64,000 nucleotides of DNA from Centropus unirufus (taxonomy: Eukaryota; Chordata; Aves; Cuculiformes; Centropidae), in contig VYZI01000670.1 in NCBI GenBank assembly GCA_013397695.1, forward strand, positions 160,676 through 224,675, read 5' to 3'. The first letter of the stretch is position 1; each line of letters starts with the position of its first letter. The translations under genes and the position numbers were made by a program. This document shows positions 24,291 through 37,753 of this stretch, in pieces. The notes under the pieces were generated by a model. That model made no database searches and was not told the DNA's origin. It worked only from the letters and a program-made list of their open reading frames with translations.

Positions 24291-25523
24291 GAATTGGCTG
24301 CAGGAGCGGAGGAACCATCCCCAGAGGAGCTGCTGTGACCTCCTGGGCTGGCCCAAGCGTGCGGCCAACGTGGGCTGTACCAAACCCTGGGGTCAGCTGA
24401 GCCCTTGAAGCACCTCATATGGCATTGCAGTAGCTCTTGCAGCTCTTCTACAAGCCCCATCTGTATGATTTGCCCCAAAGAAGACTATTTAGCTACTGTT
24501 AGAGGTTTCAATCAATCTTGATTGACCCAATACAGCCATTCTTACGCTCTTATCTCACTCGAGGCAGGTGTCTAGATCAGTCCGACCTGGGAAGAAATTT
24601 GTTCTGCTCTGCTTCTGGAAAATGTTTTTGTCTGTTTTGCATGAGAATATTAATTACTGAAGGGTGAATATAAAAATACTCATCATTGAATTTACTGCAA
24701 GATGGGAAATACTTAACGCATCGAACAGAGGGGTTTTAGTATACTATGAATACCCAGGTTCTGATCTGGTTTTTAAGAAAGATTTTGTGTCAGCTTTATG
24801 TCAAGGAAGATTTCTTGTGACTATTCCAGTCCACTGTATTCTGAAATATATTTGCATGATGTAGCTACTCCCAGCCTAATGAAAATCCAACTCCGTAACT
24901 TCCTGTAGTGAAGAAAACCATTCAGATAAAATCAAATTGAATCCAGAATCAGGATAGCTCCGTGCTGTCAAGTCTGCCAAAAGGCAGATTAGCTTGGGCA
25001 CCGCATCAAACTATTCTGCTCCTAGGATCAAGCTGGCTTGCACAGCATCAGCCGTGAAAGAGAAACGATGAATTTCTGTTTATGGCACCAATATGGTTTA
25101 GTCTTATAATATCTGCCTTTTTTTTAATAACTTTTGCTTAGTGTAGCTCTTTCCAGGGAGCAGCAGCAGCAGCCGTTGGGAGCATCACCGCAGCACCTGG
25201 TGCCGCGGCATCCCACGAGGCTGGGATGGCATTCGGGATGCACAGAGCAGTTTGGGAGGCTTTGACTTGCGGTGCCGGCAGCAGAACGTCACTCCAGCCA
25301 CACAGCTTCTACACAGCAGCTTTGTCACCTGCGCCGCTTCGAGGTTCAAAGCCCAGCATAGAAGGGAGATAACGGTTTGCTTCATGTGGAGATCTTTGTA
25401 ACCATTGAGAGCTAAACTGAGTAAGATTTACATCCTTCCTAAGCTTAGCAAATATTCCATATTCCATACAAGGTGCACTTTCTTCCTAGGGAAGATCTTT
25501 TGACTCACTGAACTTCTGAATCT
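24291..25523. other. Unique DNA, no gene seen
   Basis: GC-richer at 24291-24440 and 25150-25380, AT-rich elsewhere. Minus-strand frames of 66 codons in each GC patch have no recognisable features. Confidence 0.45.
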
Positions 25524-25601
25524 ATATTTTCAGAAAAAACATATATTTTCAATATTTTCAGAGAAAATATATATTTTCTATATTTTCAGAAAAAATAAAT
25601 G
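25524..25601. repeat. 28-bp tandem repeat, 2.8 copies
   Basis: Units start at 25524, 25552 and 25580, each opening with ATATTTTCAG. The third unit is partial. Copies differ by a few bases. The element is almost entirely A and T, with partial dyad symmetry between TATTTTC and GAAAATA. Confidence 0.85.
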
Positions 25602-28600
25602 TTCGTTGTATTGCAATAGAGAAAATCAGCATTTCTACCCTGAACTACAGCAACACAAACCAAATTCCATTTGTCATAGGCCTCTCCCTGCCCAGGCTGA
25701 GAAGGGGAAGGAATTGATCTGGTTAGTGAGGATGGGGCCTCTGCCTGACCCTGGGGCTCGTGAAGCAGAATTCTGCTTTGATTCTTAGAAGGAAGACACA
25801 AACAAATGAGCCTTGAATATCCAGATCCCCACTCTTCCCACTTCCCAGCTGCCCATCCATGCCCAACACTGTACAGTGAATATTGGGTACTTCTTTTTTA
25901 CTGGACACTTGATGCACTGCATTTTTTTCCTCAATTTTATACAGGGGCTGGGACTGCAAGGCCAGGCATTCGTGTCTCTAAAACAGAGCAGAGAAAGACG
26001 AAAAAATGAATTCAGAATTCTGCACCCCCAGTGTCAGCCTCTCTTTTTGCCCCGGTACAAAGTCTTCCCCTTGGCCAAAAGGAAAAAAAAAGAGCTGGGC
26101 ATGGGAGGTGGGGTGCTACATAGAAGCTGCCAAATATGTGGGAGAGACACCAGGATTCAATTAAAATAGCACTGGCTGAAGTAAAGAGGTCAGTCAGCCT
26201 CCAGTTCCTCCATCTCCTCCAGCGGGGGAATTGCAGAGAGTCAGCAGGAGCGGGACGCGAGCCTGGCTCGGGCAGAGCCGGGTCCTTGGTGCAGTCCTTT
26301 ATGCCCAGCAGAATGCTATCAAACAAGACTTTCACATTTGATTTCTCTGTTACTACCTGATAAGTTACAGAATTTCCTGCATTCCGTGTTTTTTTCCCTC
26401 TCTCCCTCTGCCGCTCCCTGTTCTTGGCAGGGTCCCTAACCCAGTGCTGCTCCGGAGCGCTGAACCCTGCACCTGGTGGCTGAAATTGCCCTCAGATTCT
26501 CCAATTTGTCCTCCGCTCCTATTCAAATCATCCCTGGAAGATGTCGCTACAATCTGTTCTGATGAGAATGTCTAGCATCTCCATTTGTGAGTTGTTCCAG
26601 CATTTTATTATCCCTTTACAGGGTCATTTTTTTTCTAAAATGTAACTCAAAATTTCAGTTCTGCATGTATCTCACTCTTTTTACCCATTAGCTGCCATGA
26701 GAGCTGACCAACATTTTATACATCAAAAAATTGCAAACATGTTCCACCGTAGTCTTTTTCTTTTTTAGTTTAACAAGCCCAGTTCATTACACCTTACTTT
26801 ACAGGTAACTTTTGTGAATATCTTATAGTGTTTGCTTTCATTTAGGCTTTTTTTCAGTTCCCTTACATCACTTTTTCAATGTAGTTTAGCACACTGGTGC
26901 ACTCCAGCCAACAACTGCTCAGTGCTGAGAGGAGGGATAGCTGCCTATTAATATTAAACACTAAATATTGCTGTTAACTTGCTCTAAGTGCCATTTACCT
27001 TTGCTGGTTTTGGAAGGCTACCACATTGTCAAGCCAAAAAGTACATCTTCTGATCCACCATGGTCTTTTCCACGTGTAAAGCCCTCTGCTTTCATTTCTA
27101 TCATTGCAGTACATTTCTGCTCACCAGGGGCTGTCTCTCCCCGCATGAATTCTCAGCCTTCGCACTATTTCACTGCTGCAAAAAATGGCAAACTGGCCTG
27201 GGTAGAAGCACCACTATTTCGCCTTTCCTCTTCAACCGGATCAAATTCAGACTATGAAATAAAAAACCAAACAAATCAACAAACAATCAAAGCCTCGTCT
27301 CCTAATAAACAAAAAAAATCCCCACTTTTTTCATCAGATCTTGTACCAGAAAAAGAATTTGATTGGACTTAAATTATTTAGGGATCCAATGCAATTATGG
27401 ATCCAATCCAACATCTGATGGATCTACCTGATATTGGGCTTGCTCAGACTCTTGATGTGGTTGTAGAATGGTGTAATGAAAAAAGACTTTTCCCAAATTT
27501 TTCAGGTTTTCATCCTTTCCAGCCCAACATTAACACACAAAAGATGCACCCTGGCACGCGCAGAGAAAGCTGTGCATGCACATTTCTAGACATTGACAAC
27601 ACATTGAGAACAAACTCCGACAACACATTTTCCCCGGGACTTTATGTTTCTATTAAAAGAAAAAACTTCTAGGAGCATTTCCCTGTTTCAATAGCTCAGA
27701 TGATGTTTTTGCCAGGCAGTTTTGAAAGCTTTGCAGCTGAATATTCAGACCCTGAGCAATTCAGTGGAAAAAATGCCTCTGTGCTGGGTCTTCAGGACAG
27801 CCGGGACCCAGAAATCTACTGAGAAAAGAGGCAAGAAAACCCAGCGTTATCCAGTGTCCAGGACAGCCACCCCTCCGGGCCTGGGGTAATTTTCAGTCAG
27901 AACTATGAATATTTTTCTTCTCCTTTTCAAAAGCAGAACTATTACACCAAACCGGATTTCCTGTATGGCTGAAGGCTTAGAAAATTGGGAGGAATACAGT
28001 GAAAAGCAACAGAAACCACGCAGGCACAAACCCCTCATCTCTGTGTGTTGGTCACCAGAGATTCACACCCACAGGGACCTGGAGATGCTTCGGGGAACAG
28101 GGTGAGAAGTTCTCTCCAGCAAAGAAAATCACTCATGCACCTCAGCTTCGTCCATCCAAAGCTGCTCTTTCTCTGGGATCCATGCAGGATTTTCTATTCG
28201 CGCAGTTCCTTCGGGTTTATTGTTAGTGCTGAAGCTGTTGTTAAAGAGAAAACAAGATTTGTCCCTGAAGCAAAGACAGAGTGAGTGATGAAAGTTTATT
28301 ATGTGATTAAAAAAAGCGAAGCATTTCTTACTCTTTAGCTGGGAAATGAAGAGGGCACAATTATTGAAGAAGAATTATACAGATGGGAGGCTGACTACAG
28401 GTAATGAGACTTTTTCTTGCTATTATTGTGTTGCTAAAAATAGAGAAATATAGGACAAATATTAGAAAGAAAGCTTACAATAGAAGAAAAGGGAAAAAAA
28501 AAAGAACCATCTCTTGGGACGCTGCAAATAAGCACCAGATATTGCAAAAAATCAATCCTGCGGGAGCAAAACTTTTGACCAGAGGCCATACCACAGTGCA

Positions 28601-30094
28601 CATTGTAAGCAGCTCTGAGCATCTGCGCGGTGTTTATTATAACAATGTCTTGGTTATTGTCTGGGGCCTCTCGGGGCTACTGTTCATGGCTGCGACTCGA
28701 TGGCCCCGAAGTGACACCAAGAAGTCAACTCCACCATAATGTGTTTCTAATACTGTTTTTTTTTCATAGACTGAGGAACTCCTGGCACTCTCGCTCAGGC
28801 TGAGACACGTCACCTCTCAAAATGTCCAGCTGAGTTTGGGGTGTGGAGAGCAACACTGGGCTGTCTTGTCCAACTACAATTTCCATGCATTCCATAATTA
28901 CTCGTTTGCTAAAGATTCCGATTTCCATTGGGAAACCTGGCCTAATAAAATAATTTCTGCAGATGCCAGACTTCTGGCCAGCCATCTGATACTTGGATCC
29001 CACCATACGGTTACCCATATGCAACCTTGTTAATGGCAATAAAAATAAGGATGGAAGTAAAGGAAAAAAACTTAAAACAGATAGTTGAGCTGTTTCACAC
29101 CAAGGTAGTTCAGTTTCCTCTTCAAAGACAAATTAAATAGCCTTACACATCCCATGGAAATCACCAGAAAAGCATAAATCACTGTTCAGCTAAAAAAATT
29201 GACCCTGTCACAGAATCTCTAATGACTCATCTTTATGTAAAAGTCTTGTAGAATATTAGCTCCATTTAAACAGGCATTTTTAGGAACAAAGGAGAACAGA
29301 GGAACAAACTCTCCCAACGTATCAGCCCTGAAATCTTCCAGGATCTCACGTAGAGCTTTTAAAAGCAGCTGAAAAACCTTACAGCAACTGCTGCTCATGG
29401 AGGCTTTCAGCCCCACCACCGTGAAAAAAGCAATTTGGGCGTTTCTCCTCCCTTCCTCCTATTCCTCCTGAGAAGATCTGCTGGGAAGACAACAGGGCTG
29501 TCAGGTTATGGTCATTCACCAGGAATGGAGAACATCGCTAGAGGAGCCCAGCTTCATTGATGAGAAGGGTGGTACCCCCCAACCCAAGCCAAACGCCCCG
29601 GGAGCACTGGGGGGACGTGCTCAGAAGGGCTTGGTTTTAGTGAGGGGCTGGGAAAAGCTTGGGTGAGGTGCAAAGGGGTCAGACCCCTTGCCCTGTCAAC
29701 TCGGCAGCTGGAGCCACGAGGTGGGAATGAGAAGGAGAAACCCTAGAAACCACCAGGCAGCACCCAGTAAAGCAAGGAGGTACCAGATGGGAGCAAAAGT
29801 GCTTTTTTACTCAAGAAAGACTCAGATCTTGTTTTGGTTCTAGAGTTAAAGTTGCAGTGGAATCCTGCGCTTTGTGTTCCATCGGAGCAGGTTTCCACTA
29901 TAATTCTGAAGCTAGCAGGAGTCCGCCTGTGGAGCTGGGCTTTGCTGTGTTGCCTGGTCCTCTTGGTGGTGTCAGCATGAGCCGCTCCTCCTCTCTGAGG
30001 CTCTCGTGCTCCATGAACATCTGTGAGATAGGAACAAAGAGCAGCCTTCCAAAAGCCTGTCCTCCACTGCCCTGGTCCTGTAAGGGTTCAATAC
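25602..30094. other. Unique DNA, no gene seen
   Basis: Mixed composition. Frames of 118 (25813-26169, plus), 107 (26012-26335, minus) and 134 codons (26968-27372, plus) overlap others or stand alone without domain features. 29500-29760 is GC-richer. No transposon was identified. Confidence 0.45.
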
Positions 30095-30212
30095 NNNNNN
30101 NNNNNNNNNNNNNNNNNNNNNNNNNNNNNNNNNNNNNNNNNNNNNNNNNNNNNNNNNNNNNNNNNNNNNNNNNNNNNNNNNNNNNNNNNNNNNNNNNNNN
30201 NNNNNNNNNNNN
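30095..30212. other. Assembly gap (118 N)
   Basis: Run of N flanked on both sides by ordinary sequence, not by simple repeats. Confidence 0.99.
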
Positions 30213-31859
30213 TAGATAAGCACTAACGCTCTACATTTAAACTGTCTTTGGTAAATAAATTGCCAAAAGCAATTTGCCACAAATAAATAAGCCAATCACT
30301 AATAAATAACCACAAGGAGAAATAATTTCTGCACGCACCACGTGGTTGCGCTTTCATATTGGCTGGGCTAGTCTATGAGCCACACGTCAACCGCTTACGA
30401 TTAGGGCTGCTTCTGTATTTAAGTGGTGTGCACCATAAAATTCCCGGGATTTAAAATGCAATCTGTGTTCCGTCTCATGCACGGGGTGATAGACACCCTC
30501 AATTTGTAAGCATTAGTAAAATGAGATGCAGTTGCAGAAAGTGTAATTGGATCATCTTTGTATTTTATGTCAGCACGTCTAAGTGCCGTTAAAAGATGCG
30601 CGGTGCATACAATGCAACCTGACAGCAAATAGAGGAGCTGGTGTAGGCATGACAAATAATAGCAGACTTCACTTCTCATTGTCATTTTTTTTTTGTAGGC
30701 AATATCCAATAAACAAGAAACCTATAAGACTGCCTAGAAACTTAATGGATTTAAAACCTTCCTTACATTATGTCCATAATCACAATTCCATTAGGAAAAC
30801 ATGGAGAGCTGGGTGTTTCTAACCAGTGATACTCTATTTTAATCACAATCTCATCTTCACTCGTTATTACCTTGAATCTTGGAAACATATATCATTAAAT
30901 TATGTGAAAGATGCAGTTAGAGTGTGTTATATTTTTGAACTCAATATTAGCCCATCAATAACACAAGCTAATCATTACCTGAGTTGCTATCTCCATTTTT
31001 AAGGAGCTCATTAGTGTCATCACGAGGCACTGCTGTATAATTTGAAGATTATTTCAGTCTTTCTTCTGGTGACAGCATGAGGTGTCCTCCCTTCACACAC
31101 ACGGTCTTCTTACTCCAAAATAATTGGCTCGAGGTAGATCAATGCTGGGAGCATCTTCCAAGGACCACACTTCCCGCTTAGCTGCTAAGGAACAATCCAT
31201 GGAAAATGATGAGTTTCATGGCACGATGTGTGCAGGTGAGAAATCCTTCAAGCTCCGAAGATGCGGCTTCTTCACAAAAAGGTGAAGAACTGCCACTGCC
31301 TGTGGAGTGCAACAGGCAGCCCCCCAGGGCATCCTCTCTGTTCTTAGTACCTTTAGCACTAAGAGAAAAATAAGGTGTTTTTTTGCTGTTGCTCACTGCA
31401 TACTGGGACACACACAAGTATCTGAATGGAAGGCACTGAAAAAGATGATGCTGGTAATGTTTAATATCAAGAAGTAAGGAAAAAAACCTTCTTTTGCTAG
31501 AACTCTGTTCTGACAGACCCCTTCAAGTTTACCACTTGCAGTATATTTATTTGGTGTTAGTATTTGCTTTGTGTTAAAGTAATGCCTTTAAAAAAAGCCA
31601 AATGTTTCTCTGGATTTCTTTTTTTTCTCATTTTAATCAAACATATGCAAAACCCACATAAACTGGGTTGGAGTGTGTTTGGGCTTTCCCCTTCCATTGC
31701 ACCTCAGTATCTCATACCTCCTTTTCAAATATGAAGAAAAGTCATGAGGGCTGGAATGCAGGGAAGCATTGGGGGATTCAGGTGGAAAGGTGAAAAAAAG
31801 CACCAGGAACAACAAACCGACTGAAGTTTAGTTTGTTAATTTAGCACTTCCTTTTTTTC
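30213..31859. other. Unique DNA, part possibly conserved noncoding
   Basis: The stretch of about 30680-31075 is complex, repeat-free and AT-rich with many ATTA/TAAT cores, a texture common in vertebrate noncoding conserved elements. This cannot be tested from one sequence. The rest shows only short frames. Confidence 0.35.
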
Positions 31860-32540
31860 CATAGAATCATGGAATCCTCAGGTTGGAAAAGACTGAGATC
31901 ATTGAGTCCAACCATCCCTGTCCACCCCTGAACCAGATCCCTGAGCTCCTCATTCCCCCGGCTTTTAAACCCCTCCAGGGATGGGGACTCCACCCCTCCC
32001 TGTGCAGCCTCTGCCAGGGACTCAGGACCCTTGTAGGGAAGAATTCTTTCCTCATGGCCAACCTGACCCTGCCCTGGCACAGCTTGAGGCCATTCCCCCT
32101 CATCCCATCCCCTGTCCCTTGGGAGAAGAGCCCAGCTCCCACCTCTCCACACCCTCCTTCCAGGCACTTGGAGGCAGGGATGAGCTCTCCCCTCAGCCTC
32201 CTCTTCTCCAGCCTCAACACCCCCAGCTCCCTCAGCTGCTCCTCACATCCCTTCTTCTCCACACCCTTCCCAGCTCCATTCCCTTCTCCGGACGCGCTCC
32301 AGGGCCTCCAGGTCCTTCTTGGAGTGAGGAGCCCAGAACTGACCCCAGGATTCCAGGTGTGGCCTCCCCAGTGCCAAGTCCAGGGGCAGAATCCCCTCCC
32401 TGCTCCTGCTGCCCACGCTGGTTCTGATCCAGGCCAAGATGCCCTTGGCCTTCTTGCCCACCTGGGCCACTGCTGCCTCATGTTCAGCCGCTCTCACCCA
32501 ACACCCCCAGGTCCTTCTCCTCCAGGCCCTTTCCAGCCAG
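31860..32540 (-). mobile_element. CR1 LINE, 3' part with reverse transcriptase C-terminus remnant
   Basis: Read on the minus strand, the element ends at about 31860 with GATTCCATGATTCTATG, the classic CR1 terminus. Minus-strand translation shows pieces of the region C-terminal to the reverse transcriptase: SRSREGILPLDLALGRPHLE (about 32300-32410), then in another phase EEQLRELGVLRLEKRRLRGE and GDGMRGNGLKLCQGRVRLAM. The switch of phase near 32255-32290 marks a frameshift, so it is a dead copy. About 680 bp remain of an element several kb long. The 243-codon plus-strand frame over it is antisense and not a gene. Confidence 0.95.
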
Positions 32541-35500
32541 CAGGATTACTTTTGATCAACTCTGCTCTGTCTCAAAATTCCCAGCACAACTTGAATCCTG
32601 AATTTTCCTGCTGATTCATGTGTGCAGGTGTGTGATAAGACCTCTACAAGACATCGACGCCAATGAGACGGTTCAGTAGAAATATCTGCCAGCCCGTTCT
32701 TCCTCTCTGTTGGCCAAAGGCACAGATGCTGCTCTGGGCTGTGCACGCCCAGTCAAATATTCCTCTTGTTTCCATGCACTGAGGCACAGTCTCACACCCA
32801 AGGCCACCTGGGCAGAGCGCTGACAGCACAGCAATAGCTAAAACATAATTTACAAAAAAGTGCTAAATTTATCTTATTTAATTTATGACCCTGCCAAATC
32901 ATAAGAGTACCCAAAGCAATTTGTGAGCGTACTTCTCTTTTGAGAAGGTACATGCAAATTGCACTCATTAAAACACTTGTTTTCTCGTAGTTTTATGAGG
33001 TCTTGAATGACAAAGAGAAAAACAAGCTGGTAGGGACAAAATATACGGCATTTTATCTGCATACATTTCAAGTGTGCCGTTCTTGTAACAGTTGAATTTG
33101 GTTTTTGGATGCTCTCGACAATCCAAAAAGTTCTGAGCCTTGGAGAACCAAGTGGTGGCTGTGACTGGTGGAAGGCAGCTCCCAGGACATCGGGCAGCTG
33201 GATTTTATTTCGGATGCCACCAAAAAAAGAGACCTTTTTCATTCTGCTGATAAGTAACTAAACATTTATATATAAAGCACTTAGAGCAGGAATTCCAATC
33301 ACCCAATCTAGTATTTACAGCTTGAGTACACAACCCCTCCGCGCAGCCTGCTTGAATCTGCCCAAAGAGGATTCATTACACTCCGTGCATTAACCTCCCT
33401 CTGCCTGGTGCGATTCCCTCTCAGCTGTGATCACTAGTGGGTTCACATCTTTATCTTATCTTAGAATCAAGCTGTTTTCTTTTACCTTCAGTATTCAGGG
33501 AATAACTGAGCCGCAAACAAAAACGTGGAAACTTCTTGCGGATTTAAACATGTTTTATTGCATAAAAGTAAAACATACTTGTTTGAAATATCATTTTATT
33601 TTTGTTAAACTACAGAGAGGCAGAGGAAGAGGCTTCACAGGTCTCTAAAATAGATAACAATCTTAAGTAAAGATTAAGTTTTTTTTTTATTCTTTGGATA
33701 AGCATACACAAAATAAGATAAAAATAAGAACTAGTATTCTCCCTCCTTGGGAAAGTCTGAAACTTGGAAGCTTCTTTCTAAAATAGAATTTAAACCAAAG
33801 TTTACCTTCCTGATGGAATGACAATTTGAATCTTTAAGAGAAAACAAAAATCAGGAACGGCGTTTCTTTTCTTCTTTTTGAAAAGGTGGACAATCGCCTC
33901 GGCCTTCCCAGAGCCTGGCAGCGTACAAGATTGGGGTATATTTAATAGAAGAAAGAAACAACAAACAGACTGCCTGGAGGACAAGAAAGACAGAGTCACA
34001 GAGGGGCCCAGAGGGGCCCTCCACACTTTTCTACAAGTACTGAATGCACCAGAATTTTGTTTCTCAGGTGAGTGGGGCTGGAAGAGAATGTCCAGAGGAT
34101 TCTGGTCCATTTTATCACAGTTATGGGACAACTGAGCCAAGTTTCTTACCAGGGCTTGAAAAACTCTGAAACAGGAATTACAGCTTCATTATAAGAGGAA
34201 ACCAAGGACAATGCAGCTCTTGGTAGTTGGGGAATCCTATTGATTAGCAATTTATTTTTTTAGCCAATTTCCAAAATATTCCCTTTGGTTATTTCTTTTT
34301 TCCCTGCAGTACCATTTCCAAAACTCAGGTTTAACAATCAGACTTCAAGGCTTCTCTCGAAATGAGCAAGGGAAACTGTCAAAGCATGCAAAGAACTGTC
34401 CAAAAGCTGAGTCACTTCATAAAAATTCTCAAATTGTATTAGTCAATATGTAAAATGAGTGAAAAAATACAAATAATTTTATGAAATAATTTCATGTAAT
34501 TTTGACAGCAGCAATTTGTTTCTTAATTGACAAATTAAATCAACACAGAATTATGTTCATGTAAAAACATGTATAGAAATTAAATCTGTTAATAAATCAT
34601 GAGAAAATAATAAAAAAACCTGAACATCACATGTAGCCCATCCACTAAGAAGCCCTTTCTGAGCATTACGGAAGCCTCACAGGAAAGAAGGTTTTTTAGG
34701 AAAAAATAAGCAAGGAAGACATTCTTCTGCATGGGGACAGGAGTGCACCACAGAAAGATAGAAACAACAGAATAATTCTAGCAACAAGTCCATACATTGG
34801 TTCATACATGAAAATAAGAAGGTTCATTCCCGACTCCTCAACATTGACAGAAAAATCCAATTTAGGAAAACCGTGAATGTATTTCCCCGTGCGTGGAAAG
34901 ATCCGCCAGGGAGTGGCAAGGAGCTCCCTCCTCCTGCCTGAGGACCAGACCGTGCCCACATTCTCTGTTGCTCTGACTCTTCTCCTGCTGGAAGAATCTT
35001 TTCCAGGACTCAGGTGTAAGAGCGGCCGAGGGAATGGGAGCTCAGCTGCCTGGGGGGAGGAGTTGGAAGCCACGAATCAGCCTTTCCCAGAATCCCCTGG
35101 GGGTTCTGGGACCAACGGCTTCAATGTCACCGTTTGGATGGATCCCACATGCGCACAGACAGGGGGCTCCAAGGAAGACGCTCCCAGCTACGACGACCAG
35201 CACATCTCATCCCGTAAGGGGGTTTTCAGGAAATAGTGGAAAATCTTCCTTTCCCTTGCTCTGCCTCTATTCACACGCAAAACTGTTCATGCCAGTATTT
35301 CCATCCTGACAACAGAGGAAGAAGAACAAGGAAAAAAGAGAGAGGTAAGATGACGCCATTTACCATTCCTTTATAAATTTTTATTAGAAATCCTCTTCTC
35401 GAGGTAATTGGATCATTTCTCTTATCCACAGAGCTGAGACAAAGAAATATCAAAATTTGTCTGTGACAGAGTGTAGAAAATGAATGGAAGCGTTTGGAGG

Positions 35501-36340
35501 TACTCCGGAGAAGGGAAGAAAAGACTGATTTAGTTATTTTTACAGTTCAGAGCTACTAATGTTTCATAATGCTGGGAATAAAGCAGAATTCACGTTTATA
35601 TTGGTTTGAAAATGCTGAGAAGGGAGATTTTCAAACTTCTTATTAATAGCACCTTCTTGAGCTCTTTCCTACAGCGAATTTATGGGCCTTAAAAGTCTAC
35701 CTTTTGAGCTTTAGAGCTTTTTCTTCCTGGATCCCCCTGACTGACACGAGTGCCCCGAGGCTCGACACAACCCAGGCCACGCTGCTGCAGAGCTTTTATG
35801 GCCAACCAGAGAGTCCGGGTCACGGTGACAGGGGCTGGAATGGATCCCAAATGAAAAAAGAGACTGGAGGAGCTGAGTGAACCATGAAACTGCCAAAATG
35901 TATACATTAGATTATGTGAAACGCTAACATCTCTTTTGGCCGGCAACTTGACAGCTTTAAGTCTGATACTTAAGCCTGATGCTTTTATTGTTTGGATATG
36001 AAAAATACTCATTGAAATGGATGGCTGCGGGGTTACTTTGGGGTTTTTCTCTTCTGGAAAGAGACTTGAATTGCAAATCATTTGGCTGCTTCTCAAGGAC
36101 AAGGTTAAAACGAGGGATCCCAACCAACTGCTACCTCCTGATTTCATCGCAAGTGAAAAGGATTCATTGCTTTGTGGGATCGGACCTTCCTGGAATTAGG
36201 TAGGGGATAATGAAAAGCAAATATATTCAGACTTCCAGATGTTCGAAACAACAATCTGGATTCCAGTGTAGTGGTTACACTTATTTCTCATTAACTGTGA
36301 ATCCTGAGATAGAAAAGTCAGCAAGGGTTAGAAAGTCAAT
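32541..36340. other. Unique DNA, no gene seen
   Basis: Mixed sequence. Frames at 34696-35073 (minus, 125 codons) and 34877-35236 (plus, 119 codons) overlap in a GC-richer patch. A 152-codon minus frame at 35689-36147 has no domain features. A 10-bp unit GAGGGGCCCA is duplicated near 34002-34021. No repeat family recognised. Confidence 0.45.
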
Positions 36341-36930
36341 GGCATGCATGGCATGGCATGGCATGGCATGGCATGGCATGGTATGACATTGTATGATACA
36401 GCATGGCATAACATGGCATGGCATAGTATGGTATGATATGGCATGGCATGGTACGGCATGGTATGGCATGGCATGGTATTATATGGCATGGTATGATACA
36501 ACACGGCATGGCATGGCATGGCATGGAAAGGTATGGTAAGATATGGCATGGTATGGTATGGTATGGTATGGCATGGCATAACATGGCATGCCATGGCATA
36601 GGATGATATGATATGGCATAGTATGATATGGCATGGTGTGATATGGCATGACATGGCATGGCATGGTATGATATGGCATGGTATGATACGACATGGCGTA
36701 ACATGGCATGCCATGGCATAGGATGATATGATATGGCATAGTATGATATGGCATGGTATGATATGGCATGGCATGGCATGATATGGCATGGTATGATACG
36801 GCATGGCATGGCATGGTATGGTATGATACGGTATGGTATGACATGGTATGGTATGATACAGCATGGCATGGCATGGTATGATACGGCATGGCATGGCATG
36901 GCATGATATGGCATGGCATAGCATGGTATA
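36341..36930. repeat. Pentanucleotide array (RYATG)n, about 118 units, with higher-order duplication
   Basis: The whole 590 bp is built from 5-bp units, mainly GCATG, GTATG, ATATG and ACATG, with rarer ATACG, ATACA and GCATA. The 5-bp register is kept from end to end with no indel that I can see; differences are nearly all transitions at unit positions 1 and 2. The 70 bp at 36581-36650 recur at 36701-36770 with one mismatch, giving a 120-bp (24-unit) higher-order step. The units contain no stop codon on the minus strand, so all three minus frames stay open (214, 204 and 153 codons, Met/Pro/Cys/His/Tyr-rich). These are artefacts. Confidence 0.97.
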
Positions 36931-37753
36931 TACGTGCCATCTACTCCCACAAAGTTGCTTATGCTTCCACATTGTTTGAAACGAGGCCTAGGACAATGTG
37001 GCTAAGGGGGAATTGTGCTGTTAAGCAGAGGAAGAAGGTATTGCTGAATAAAATCATACCATATATGGTAAAATATAATCATAATGGACTGATGTCAGTG
37101 ATCGAAAATGGAGAGCAAACTGCAGGTTTGTCTTGGTTCCTGGACATCTTATTAAAACAATCAGATGGTTTTGGTGTGCAAAGGAAGTGTGATACTGTGT
37201 GATGATGCCATCAAAAAACCCTTGAAGTTTCTCTTTCATTCCATGAACAAGGTTAAAATTACGTGGATTTCTGATTTTTAACAAAGTTAAGGCATTGGCT
37301 CCATTGGTTTCACATCAACCTTACTGGATATAAAAATCAATGCATTTGATATCGCTGAGACTGGAAGGGCATGCAGGAAACACCCCTCTCCTCTATTTCT
37401 TCCTGAAAGGGGCAGGTGACGGAAGGAAGGGTTGTTGTACTGGGCAATGAAGACAGGTTTGGTCGCCATTCTGACTGGAAAGCAGCAATAAAAGAATTAT
37501 TTTTAAGTTCTTACATGTTATCTCGTTTGGATGCTCTATATAAAATAAATTTTATTTAAGCAATGAAACATAATTAGGGTTTAAGGAGATGTGGAGTATG
37601 CATTTGCATTAAAAGTAACAACTTCCTTATCACACCATCTGCTTGCTGCTATTTTTCCAGAGAAATTGAAAATGGCCAAAAAACTCAAGCCATTACTGTC
37701 TAAACACATAGATAGTTTAAAAATCAATAAAGTGTTAATTAAAGTCCAGTTCT
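36931..37753. other. Unique DNA, no gene seen
   Basis: AT-rich, short frames only. No recognisable element between the pentamer array and the hairpin repeat. Confidence 0.5.

Noticed and set aside
31883..32614. Plus-strand frame of 243 codons, proline/serine rich
   Set aside because: It is the antisense of a CR1 LINE whose own minus-strand reading shows reverse-transcriptase remnants.
32821..32850. AGCAATAGCTAAAACAT, similar to a stretch inside bird ERV LTRs
   Set aside because: Only about 17 bp match and the flanks do not continue the LTR.
35689..36147. Minus-strand frame of 152 codons
   Set aside because: No family resemblance, no splice or promoter context, overlapped by plus-strand frames.
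36328..36972. Minus-strand frames of 214, 204 and 153 codons rich in Met, Pro, Cys and His
   Set aside because: They are the translation of the pentamer array, whose units lack stops in every minus frame.
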